A stretch of 39,478 nt of DNA from a virus. The notes beneath the pieces were generated by a model that had not been told where the DNA came from, did no database searches, and saw only the letters and a program-made list of their open reading frames with translations. Below are positions 29,031 through 35,624 of this stretch, piece by piece. A program made the translations under genes and the position numbers. Where the stretch lies: positions 1 to 39,478 of the IMG/VR virus record IMGVR_UViG_3300035207_000016. The stretch is one strand, 5' to 3'. Every line of letters starts with the position of its first letter. The stretch's first letter is position 1.

Positions 29031-30727
29031 GCGAACGTCAGCCACGGCAGTTGCGGCAACAGCTTGCCGTCGATACGACGCTCCGCCTCAGCCGCCGTGA
29101 TCATCTCGCTGACCTCGCCCATGCCGGCGCCCAGCGGCACATCGAGCCCGAGGCGCGCCGCGTACGCCAGCGATTTCTCGCTCGGCTGCTGCGACCGCCA
29201 GCCACGCCGCCGCCGGGCGACCGTCCGGTCAACCGCCTCGATGACGCTCTCGCCCACCCGCTGTGCCTCGGCAAGGGACGCCACGTTGAGCGCGATCGGC
29301 GTGCAACCGGCGTGCCAGCGCTGCGTCGTGACCACGTCGACGCCCCCGCCACGGGCGGGGTCGGCCGGCAGCAGGCAGACGAACCGCTCGTGACCGGGGA
29401 AGTACCAGACGCCCCGTGGCGTTCGGGACCATGCCGTATCCGAACCGGCGAACAAATCGACGATCTCAAATACCAGCTTGCCCTGCTGATCGTAGGCGCA
29501 TCCATCGCGGTCGAAATCCAGCTCGACGCCGGACTCGATGATCAACTCCTCAGGATCGACCGGCTCAGCGTCGGCGGGATCGACTTCCGGCGCTTCCAGT
29601 GCGTCGGCCGCCTCGACCCCGAACAGCTCCACCCGGGCGTCGAGCGTGTGTCGCGCCGCCGCGCCGGCCACGTCCAGCACCAGCGCGTCGACCTTGCCGG
29701 GCCAGAGCCTGAGCACACGCCCGACCATCTGGATATACAACCCAGAGTGCTTGGTCGGTCGCGCTATGACGCAGACCGACGCCATCGGCAGGTCGGTCCC
29801 CTCCGTGAACACTGCGCAGTTGCACAGCCATGCCACCTCCCCGGCCCTGTAGCGATCCAGGACGGCCGAACGCTCCCCCGCCGGGGTTCCACCATGCACC
29901 AGAGCCGCAGTGAAGCCCTCAGCGGTCAGAACATCCATGATCACCCGGGCGGAATCGACCGTCGGCGCGAAGACAATTCCCTGCCTATCGGGACATTGCT
30001 CGCGGATGGCCTCGGCGATCCGCTTCGGTGCCATCGAATCGGACAGCGCCCGACCGAGCGAGCCGTCCTGGTAGTCCCCGCGGGCGGTCTTCACCCGCCG
30101 CAGGTCGAGGTCGTCCACCGTCACCCGGATGCCGGTCGGCCGCACCAGCGTCGGGACGCCGTCATTGCCCTCGCCGCGGATGGCCTGCCCGATGGTGCGG
30201 CGGAAGACCACGTCCTGCCAGACGTCCCCCAGCGCCAGGTCATCCGACCGGCTCATGGTGGCCGTACAGCCGACGGCTACCGCCCGGCCGTCGTACGCGC
30301 CGAAGTGCCGCAGCAGCGACACGTACGACCGGGCAGCCGCCCGGTGCGCCTCGTCCACGACGATCAGGCCGACCCCGCGCAGCATGGCCCTCCTGCGCTC
30401 GCTGGCCAGGGTCTGCACGCTGCCCACCAGCACGGGCGGCAACGTGTCGTTGCGGCCGGCCATCACCACGCCGACCGGCACACCGTCCAACGCGTGCCGC
30501 AGCCGGTCGGCCGCCTGCTCGATCAGCTCGATGCGGTGCGCCACCACGAGCGCCCGCTTGCCGGGGTTCTCCGCCAGCCACGGCGCCACGATCTCGGCCG
30601 CGATCACCTGCGTTTTGCCCTCGCCGGTCGGCAGCACGTAGGCCGGCCTCGCCATGCCGCCGGCCCAGGCGTCGCGGACGGCCCGGCCGGCCTCGATCTG
30701 GTACGGCCGGCTGACGTGACGGCTCAT
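29027..30727 (-). CDS. SF2 DEAH-box helicase, 566 aa
   Basis: ATP-dependent helicase or translocase of superfamily 2. It begins SRPYQIEAGRAVRDAW with motif I PTGEGKT, motif II LIVVDEAHRAAARS, motif III GCTATMS, then the second RecA-like domain with IVFAPTVDSARVI, LVHGGTPAGER, motif V TEGTDLPMASVC and motif VI YIQMVGRVLRLWPGK. The C-terminal 190 residues are an accessory domain. Likely involved in replication or recombination. ATGA overlap with the small winged-helix gene upstream. Confidence 0.9.
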   Translation of the reverse strand: MSRHVSRPYQIEAGRAVRDAWAGGMARPAYVLPTGEGKTQVIAAEIVAPWLAENPGKRALVVAHRIELIEQAADRLRHALDGVPVGVVMAGRNDTLPPVLVGSVQTLASERRRAMLRGVGLIVVDEAHRAAARSYVSLLRHFGAYDGRAVAVGCTATMSRSDDLALGDVWQDVVFRRTIGQAIRGEGNDGVPTLVRPTGIRVTVDDLDLRRVKTARGDYQDGSLGRALSDSMAPKRIAEAIREQCPDRQGIVFAPTVDSARVIMDVLTAEGFTAALVHGGTPAGERSAVLDRYRAGEVAWLCNCAVFTEGTDLPMASVCVIARPTKHSGLYIQMVGRVLRLWPGKVDALVLDVAGAAARHTLDARVELFGVEAADALEAPEVDPADAEPVDPEELIIESGVELDFDRDGCAYDQQGKLVFEIVDLFAGSDTAWSRTPRGVWYFPGHERFVCLLPADPARGGGVDVVTTQRWHAGCTPIALNVASLAEAQRVGESVIEAVDRTVARRRRGWRSQQPSEKSLAYAARLGLDVPLGAGMGEVSEMITAAEAERRIDGKLLPQLPWLTFA

Positions 30728-30981
30728 GGGCGACTGTAGATCGCGCGCTGATGTCCCGGCCGCGGATCGGGGTAGACCACCCGCAGCTTGCCGGCACGCC
30801 GCGCCGCGCGCAGAAGATGCTTGGCGGTGCCCTCGACGATGCCGGCCCCGCACCCGATCTCGCAGAGCTGGCGGGTCGTCAACTCCCGGCCATCCCCCAG
30901 TGCGTCCCACATCGCCTGCCAGGCCGGGCCGATCAGCTCTCCGGCCATCGGGTAGTCACCCATGAAGTTCGGTGCGGTCAT
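30724..30981 (-). CDS. Small winged-helix-like protein, 85 aa
   Basis: Contains AWQAMWDALGDGRELTTRQL, EIGCGAGIVEGTAKHLL and AARRAGKLRVVYPDPRPG: helix, helix, wing, as in winged-helix DNA-binding domains. No Shine-Dalgarno site before ATG 30981. A -10-like TAACAT lies eight bases upstream, so the message may be leaderless, though the -35 is weak. Coupled to the SF2 helicase; may load or regulate it. Confidence 0.65.
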   Translation of the reverse strand: MTAPNFMGDYPMAGELIGPAWQAMWDALGDGRELTTRQLCEIGCGAGIVEGTAKHLLRAARRAGKLRVVYPDPRPGHQRAIYSRP

Positions 30982-31004
30982 AACGGGGGATGTTAGCACT
31001 GCAC

Positions 31005-31187
31005 TTAACCTCTCGCCAGGTAGGCGCGCACGCCGCAGCAGGCCGGCGTGAGCCCGACGAGATCGGTTCGACCATGGCACGGGCAGCGGCCGTTGGCACA
31101 CGCCCACCCGTCGCGGCTCTCCCGGCACCGGCACGGGTACGGCTGATCGATTGCCGTGCCCGTGATCAGCCACACACCTGTACGCAT
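31005..31187 (-). CDS. Small Cys-rich zinc-ribbon-like protein, 60 aa
   Basis: Cys pattern CRCRES, CANGRCPCHG and ACCGVRAY suggests metal binding. GGGGAGA lies about ten bases upstream of ATG 31187. First leftward gene after the iteron array. A small zinc protein beside an origin could help replication, but this is inference from position. Confidence 0.55.
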   Translation of the reverse strand: MRTGVWLITGTAIDQPYPCRCRESRDGWACANGRCPCHGRTDLVGLTPACCGVRAYLARG

Positions 31188-31245
31188 ATCTTGATGTCTC
31201 CCCTATCGTTGTGACTTTACGTTGCGACCTGTGACCTGTGACTGC

Positions 31246-31275
31246 TGACCGCACTACTACTTCGTAGTGCGGTCA
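31246..31275. repeat. 12-bp-stem hairpin at edge of iteron array
   Basis: TGACCGCACTAC (31246-31257) and GTAGTGCGGTCA (31264-31275) are perfect inverted copies around the six-base loop TACTTC. The right arm overlaps the first iteron. No T-run follows on either strand, so an origin structure or protein site is as likely as a terminator. Confidence 0.8.
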
Positions 31276-31462
31276 CAGCCTTTGGTCACACCCTCACGGG
31301 GTAGGTTGAATTGATCACGGTCACAGGTTGGTCACACGTTCGGTCACATGGGTTGAGCTGCACAAACGTCAAGATCTTTGATCATGGTCACAGGATGTCG
31401 ATCATGGTCACAGGCTCGGTCACAGCGGTGACTCTCTGTATCGGTCACAGCTACGGTCACAG
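31271..31462 (+). repeat. Iteron array, ten GGTCACA(G) repeats; candidate replication origin
   Basis: Direct copies start at 31271, 31284, 31319, 31330, 31342, 31386, 31406, 31418, 31443 and 31455. An inverted copy CTGTGACC lies at 31229-31236 and a 7/8 inverted match at 31236-31243. Neighbour spacings are 11-13 bases or longer steps (20, 25, 35, 44), mostly near whole helical turns. Some iterons sit in longer repeats (GATCATGGTCACAGG at 31380 and 31400). The tract is noncoding, starts right after the prim-pol stop, and looks less GC-rich than the genome. Confidence 0.8.
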
Positions 31463-31463
31463 G

Positions 31464-33827
31464 CTAAGTATTACTCTCCGTGACGTCCGTCAAAATGATC
31501 TCGAAACCGGTCGGTCCTTCGGAGATCAACTCGCCGGACTTCCCACGGTTCGGAGATAGGACACCATCGATTGATTGGTCGGCCAGCTCGACCACCTTGA
31601 ACCGGCCGGCACCGTACGACTTGGCGACCAGCCCAAGCTGGATCAGGTCGGCCCACGCCCTCGCCCACGCCTTGCGGAAGCCGGCGCCGGCCGGCCCGGA
31701 CGTCGGTCCCGGCCATGCGACGTCCGCGAATGCCTGCCGGATCTCCGCCAGCGTGCCGCCCATGCCGGGGTTGTACCGTCGGTGGACGACCGACCACAGC
31801 GCCCGAGCCCGCGTCGTCCGGGCGCTCTCCCGCGGTCCGTCCACCGCCACCGACACATCGCCACGCCAGGCTGGGGCGACCCCGAGGACGGCCACCGGTC
31901 CCGGCTCACTGAACCCCTCGACGCCCGGCGCGGCCACGTCGACAAGATCGAATACGGCGTCGTCCGGTTCGGCATCGTCCTTAACCTTCCCGGTCTTCAT
32001 GGTGATCTGCCGGCCGATCCTGGTCACCCCCAACTCGGTCTGCAGCGCGCCCGTCACGGCCGTCGAGCCGCGCCCGTGCGTGCCCGTGCGTCCGGTGTGG
32101 TGCACCAGCAGGACGCACGCACCGGTGGCCACCCTCAGGGCGTCCAGGGCGTCTACGAGCTGGCCCATCTCGCGCGCGTCGTTCTCGTCCGCCCCCACCG
32201 TCACCCGGGCCTGCGTGTCGACCACCACCAGCGCCGGCGCGATCTCGGCCAGCAGGTCGCACCACGCCGGCCACTCCGGACCGGCCGCCTGGACCGGCCG
32301 GGGCAGGAAGCGCACATCCGCGATTTCGCGACCGTGGTGCGCCTCCCAGGCGTCCACCCGCGCACCGACCCCTTCGTCGCCCTCGGCCACCAGATAGACG
32401 ACCGGTCCGGCGGTCGTCGCGCGCCCCGCCCACGCCATACCGGCGGCAATCCGAGCGGCCAGATCGAGCACGATGAACGACTTGCCGTGTCCGCTCGGGC
32501 CGTTGATCCGGGCCAGAGTGTTGCGGTAGAGCAGGCCGGCCACCAGCGGACGCAGCCTCGGCCGCGCCTTGAGTTGCGCCGCGCTCAGCAACTCCCCGCG
32601 CAGCCGCTCGCGCAGCGCGGCCCGGTCCCCGCCGCGCAGCTCCGCCAGGCGGAGGTCGGCAGCCTCGCGTATCAGCCGCCGGTTGACCTCCGCCTGAACC
32701 GCCGCCTCCCAGCGCGGGTCAATCGAAGGTGATGTTGTCGTAGAGCCAACGTGGGTGAGGGAACTGCTCGACAGCACTCCCGGCTCGCTGAACCCCGGGA
32801 TCGACATCGATGCCGCGCCGTTGGAGCTCGGCGAGAAAGGGAGCACACCTGCTGCATCCGTCGGCGGAGTCGGCCACACCTCCACCCGCAGTGGATCGGT
32901 CCACTCGGGCGGCAGCTCCGCCGGGCGGTCTCCGACGCGGTGCGTCGCGCTACGCCAGAGCGAGGCGACCTCGGCCATCGGCACGATGATGCCGAGCGGG
33001 TGGTCGCACGTCGCCGCTTCCCAGTCGTCGGCCGCGTTCCGACCGTCGCCCAACCAGCCAGCGTTGGTCAGCTCGATGATCCGGCACGCCGCCCGGAACG
33101 CAAGATCGTTACGGCTCGTCTGCGCGTTGCACAGCTCGGTCAGCAGTTCGCGCACTGCCGCGGTGGCGTATCGTTGTCCCCGGTCGTCGCCGTTTGAGGA
33201 AACCGAAGGCGACCAGCCGGCCGGCGGTTCTCTCGTGGGAGGGAGTACCGCCGGCCGGATCATGTCCAGCAGCCACCCCGGCGGCTTGTACGGCAGTGCG
33301 TCTGTCAGCTCGACGTACGCGCCCTTGCCGCTCACGCTCGGCGGAGCGACCACCTGGCCGCCCGTGCCGCGCACGTCCAGGCCGGCCGGCAGCGTGCCGC
33401 GCCGGTTGGTGACCTCGAGATCCGCCGGCATCCGGAAGCGCCAGTGATTTCCTCCGCCACCCGTTTCGACGTGCGGACCGCCGATCTCGGCGTTGACGCG
33501 CTGCACCAGCGAGCACGCCTCTCCGGGCGTGGCTCCGTCGTAATCGTTCGCCGGATCGTAGTCGAGTACCCAATGTCCGGACGGCGCGCCGGTCGCGATG
33601 CCGATATTCCACTGCGGTTGCCACAGCGCCGCATCGCGGACAAGGTTGAGCGGCGCGTGCCACTCCCGCCAGATCGGATGCTTGCCGGCGGACGGGCAGC
33701 GTTCCGCGCCGCGCGTGCACGTGCAGCCGTTGGGGCCGATCGAATGCAGTGGGACGAGCGCCCACCCGCGCGCCAGATAGGCATTGACAAACCTGAGCAT
33801 TTCTGTATGTACCGTGCTATCGTCCAC
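31464..33827 (-). CDS. Prim-pol / RepA-like helicase fusion, 787 aa
   Basis: Replication initiation protein. Residues 1-200 are a bifunctional primase-polymerase domain: Asp89 and Asp91 in WVLDYDP, His128 in GGGNHWRF, and GLDVRGTGGQVVAPPS near 149-164. A Cys/His cluster (CTCTRGAERCPSAGKH) may hold zinc. A helical middle and a linker with IPGFSEPG (FSEPG 346-350) follow. Next is a RecA-fold ATPase with Walker A GPSGHGKS (about 442), Walker B LVVVDT and LLVHHTGRTGTHGRGS. A second FSEPG is at 639-643, then a winged-helix end. GTG start chosen for the upstream GGAAGGAA. The iterons lie just 3'. Confidence 0.85.
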   Translation of the reverse strand: MDDSTVHTEMLRFVNAYLARGWALVPLHSIGPNGCTCTRGAERCPSAGKHPIWREWHAPLNLVRDAALWQPQWNIGIATGAPSGHWVLDYDPANDYDGATPGEACSLVQRVNAEIGGPHVETGGGGNHWRFRMPADLEVTNRRGTLPAGLDVRGTGGQVVAPPSVSGKGAYVELTDALPYKPPGWLLDMIRPAVLPPTREPPAGWSPSVSSNGDDRGQRYATAAVRELLTELCNAQTSRNDLAFRAACRIIELTNAGWLGDGRNAADDWEAATCDHPLGIIVPMAEVASLWRSATHRVGDRPAELPPEWTDPLRVEVWPTPPTDAAGVLPFSPSSNGAASMSIPGFSEPGVLSSSSLTHVGSTTTSPSIDPRWEAAVQAEVNRRLIREAADLRLAELRGGDRAALRERLRGELLSAAQLKARPRLRPLVAGLLYRNTLARINGPSGHGKSFIVLDLAARIAAGMAWAGRATTAGPVVYLVAEGDEGVGARVDAWEAHHGREIADVRFLPRPVQAAGPEWPAWCDLLAEIAPALVVVDTQARVTVGADENDAREMGQLVDALDALRVATGACVLLVHHTGRTGTHGRGSTAVTGALQTELGVTRIGRQITMKTGKVKDDAEPDDAVFDLVDVAAPGVEGFSEPGPVAVLGVAPAWRGDVSVAVDGPRESARTTRARALWSVVHRRYNPGMGGTLAEIRQAFADVAWPGPTSGPAGAGFRKAWARAWADLIQLGLVAKSYGAGRFKVVELADQSIDGVLSPNRGKSGELISEGPTGFEIILTDVTESNT

Positions 33828-33967
33828 TACGGATTCCTTCCCAAGGGTGATCCCCGACCGACCCCGTCCCACGCCCCCGGACCGCCGACCGTACGCCTGT
33901 GACACCCCCGTAGACCAGGCAGCACGTCCCGCGGTCGGGCCACGTGGCCGGCGGGGTCGCTTCGGCT

Positions 33968-34162
33968 CTAGATCTGATCGACGTAACTGCGGACCGACGC
34001 GCCGTCCAGCTCCTGGCACCCCCTGCGGGTGAGCCACCGGATCACGTCGGCGCGCTGAATCCGGCACCCCCGGTGCGCCTCGACCGCGGCCCGGACATCC
34101 TCAATCCAGCCCAGAATGTCTGGATCTTCCTGATATGTGACACTTCGCTTACGCTGCGACAT
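33968..34162 (-). CDS. Ribbon-helix-helix regulator, 64 aa
   Basis: A short N-terminal strand (RSVTYQED) followed by helix (PDILGWIEDVRAAVEAHRG) and helix (IQRADVIRWLTRRGCQELD): the Arc/CopG-type ribbon-helix-helix plan. It sits at the divergence point of the two transcription units, with its own -10-like TAGAGT seven bases before the ATG and no ribosome-binding site. It probably represses one or both divergent promoters; the operator was not identified with certainty. The 140-base gap that follows contains a 12-bp palindrome GGCCACGTGGCC at 33938-33949. Confidence 0.7.
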   Translation of the reverse strand: MSQRKRSVTYQEDPDILGWIEDVRAAVEAHRGCRIQRADVIRWLTRRGCQELDGASVRSYVDQI

Positions 34163-34169
34163 GCGGGTT

Positions 34170-34175
34170 ACTCTA
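34170..34175 (-). promoter_or_regulatory. Leftward -10 element TAGAGT
   Basis: On the minus strand TAGAGT fits TAnnnT and lies seven bases before the ATG of the ribbon-helix-helix gene. The position expected for a -35 (about 34193-34198) reads TGGTGC, a poor match, so activation or a weak promoter is possible. Confidence 0.45.
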
Positions 34176-34177
34176 GC

Positions 34178-34206
34178 TTGCTTCACTGTGCCGCACCATA
34201 TACAGT
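34178..34206 (+). promoter_or_regulatory. Rightward leaderless promoter TTGCTT-N17-TACAGT
   Basis: TTGCTT 34178-34183 and TACAGT 34201-34206 with a 17-base spacer; the ATG at 34213 is six bases after the -10. CGCACCAT occurs as a direct repeat at 34192-34199 and 34207-34214, overlapping the -10 and the start codon, and is a candidate operator. Confidence 0.6.
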
Positions 34207-34212
34207 CGCACC

Positions 34213-34494
34213 ATGACCGCTGTACCCCGTGAACCGACCTCCGACGAATGCACGTCCAACGCCGAGATCGACGGCGGGCGCGCCTGCTGGTACCCCTCGA
34301 TGGGCGGCTACGTCGCACGTGCCGTCGCCGTACCGAACAGTGTGAAGCGATCCGACGATACGTGCTGGTCGATCTACGTCTGGCACGACGGCGACTTCCC
34401 GTTCGGCGTTGACCGCTCACCGCGCGAGTTGCACCACTGCGACCCGTCCGACTTCATCCGCTTCGGCCGCCTGATCGAGAGTTTTGAGGAGTGA
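34213..34494 (+). CDS. Hypothetical early protein, 93 aa
   Basis: First gene of the rightward unit. Begins MTAVPREPTSDECTSNAEID. A Trp/Cys-rich centre follows (GGRACWYPSMGGYVARAVAV; DTCWSIYVWHDGDFPFG) and a His/Asp-rich end (ELHHCDPSDFIRFGRL). No family is recognised. The opening VPREPTS faintly echoes the FSEPT motif of the protein at 38077, and a 15-base DNA run is shared there (GTGAACCGACCTCCG). Confidence 0.65.
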   Translation: MTAVPREPTSDECTSNAEIDGGRACWYPSMGGYVARAVAVPNSVKRSDDTCWSIYVWHDGDFPFGVDRSPRELHHCDPSDFIRFGRLIESFEE

Positions 34495-34496
34495 TG

Positions 34497-35024
34497 ATGA
34501 CGAAAGTCGAGATCTGTACCGACGTCGAGCTGTATCCGGAAGTGACGATCACGGCGCCGGAGCATGACGTGTCCGGAGTCATTCCACCTGGCGCTTTCCG
34601 GTACGACGTGCCGGATCATCTTTACGACGCGTATCGAAACACGCTGCAAGCGCTCAGCGCGTTGGAGACGGCCATCCTGCGGTCGCTGGGATTCACGGAG
34701 GACCGGTACGGCGAATGGCGCCCACCGACCGGGGAGAGTGACGCTTTCGTGGTTCCCTCCGCGGAAGCGCGGTCCGGGGTGCAGGGGCGCGCCGACGCCT
34801 GGACCCCGGACACCCGGCCGCGGCGGGTCGGCTGCGCCGCCGTCGACCTGCTGGCCGCGCTCGCCGAGGTGACCGGCCGGCACCCCGGCGCCCGGCTGAT
34901 GCGGAACCGGGTCGGCAACCTGTCAGTGCTCGTCGCCGACCAGACGGCCGGCTTCCTGGACCTGACCACCGGGGAGTACGACGAGGGCGCCGACCCGCCC
35001 CGGTACCCGGACACGGCGCCGTGA
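34497..35024 (+). CDS. Hypothetical protein, 175 aa
   Basis: The start at ATG 34497 is set by GAGGAG with five bases between; ATG 34494 is too close. The N-terminal half starts MTKVEICTDVELYPEVTITA and is partly helical (AYRNTLQALSALETAILRSL). From about residue 90 the sequence becomes noticeably more GC-rich and reads like a different module (RRVGCAAVDLLAALAEVTGR; SVLVADQTAGFLDLTTGEYD). Function unknown. Confidence 0.65.
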   Translation: MTKVEICTDVELYPEVTITAPEHDVSGVIPPGAFRYDVPDHLYDAYRNTLQALSALETAILRSLGFTEDRYGEWRPPTGESDAFVVPSAEARSGVQGRADAWTPDTRPRRVGCAAVDLLAALAEVTGRHPGARLMRNRVGNLSVLVADQTAGFLDLTTGEYDEGADPPRYPDTAP

Positions 35025-35067
35025 GCGCGGACCGCCCGGACGATCCGGCGACGTGTTGGGACTGTCG

Positions 35068-35313
35068 ATGATCGTCGCTAAGCTGCCCTGGCTTGCGGTC
35101 CAGCAGTACGCGACCGTCGCGCTGGACGGCAAGCCGTACACGGTGGTCGATCCGCGATTGATGTCGACGATGGTGCTGCTACTCGACAATGAGGCGCGCA
35201 ACCGCCCCATATCGGTCGACCCGGGCGCCCTGGTGACGGTACTGATACCCGAGCACGACGACGCGATCCGAGCTCTCAAAGGGCAGTTCGACGTATCCAT
35301 AATGGAGGATTGA
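35068..35313 (+). CDS. Hypothetical protein, 81 aa
   Basis: ATG 35068 (MIVAKLPWLAVQQYATVALD) is favoured by GGGA seven bases upstream over a GTG at 35053. Alpha/beta sequence with KPYTVVDPRLMSTMVLLLDN and a final helix (DDAIRALKGQFDVSIMED). No known family. Coupled to the next gene by TGATG. Confidence 0.65.
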   Translation: MIVAKLPWLAVQQYATVALDGKPYTVVDPRLMSTMVLLLDNEARNRPISVDPGALVTVLIPEHDDAIRALKGQFDVSIMED

Positions 35314-35624
35314 TGAGTGACCTTCGCGAGCTCCTGGACGATCTGATCGCTTCAGCCGCGATGGATGCCGAAGAGAGCCGGGAGGACTACAGTCCGGCAA
35401 CCAACAGCATCCGCAACACGATCATTGAGCGGTACAGCCGGGGTGCCGACGCGCCCAGCGTCGCGCGTGCGTTCCACGAGACGTACGAACGGCTGGCGCC
35501 GGAGCACGGCTACCGGACCCGCGAAGCGAGTGCGGTCGGATGGGACGCCGTACCGACCGCGAACAGGGCACTGATGATCGCGACAGTGCAGCATCTGATC
35601 GACGCGGGAGTGATCAAATCATGA
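35313..35624 (+). CDS. Hypothetical helical protein, 103 aa
   Basis: ATG 35313 follows GGAGG at good spacing. Begins MSDLRELLDDLIASAAMDAE, then RNTIIERYSRGADAPSVARA and LMIATVQHLIDAGVIKS: acidic and helical, with an HTH-like middle possible. It overlaps the RecB-type nuclease gene by ATGA, suggesting joint translation and perhaps a partner role. Confidence 0.65.
   Translation: MSDLRELLDDLIASAAMDAEESREDYSPATNSIRNTIIERYSRGADAPSVARAFHETYERLAPEHGYRTREASAVGWDAVPTANRALMIATVQHLIDAGVIKS

Noticed and set aside
31241-31275. Hairpin as a tRNA or ncRNA gene.
   Set aside because: No cloverleaf, no anticodon arm or T-loop sequence; it is a single simple stem.
32717-32756. Similarity between a stretch in the prim-pol linker and the capsid gene N-terminus (both read WL-x-DNITFD in one frame; capsid DNA near 20172-20210).
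   Set aside because: In prim-pol the matching peptide is out of frame, and a match of about 22 of 26 bases is expected by chance in comparing two 39-kb strands.
33784-33815. TTGACA at 33784-33789 as a rightward promoter.
   Set aside because: No TAnnnT at 16-19 bases downstream and no rightward gene follows; it is coding sequence of the prim-pol gene on the other strand.
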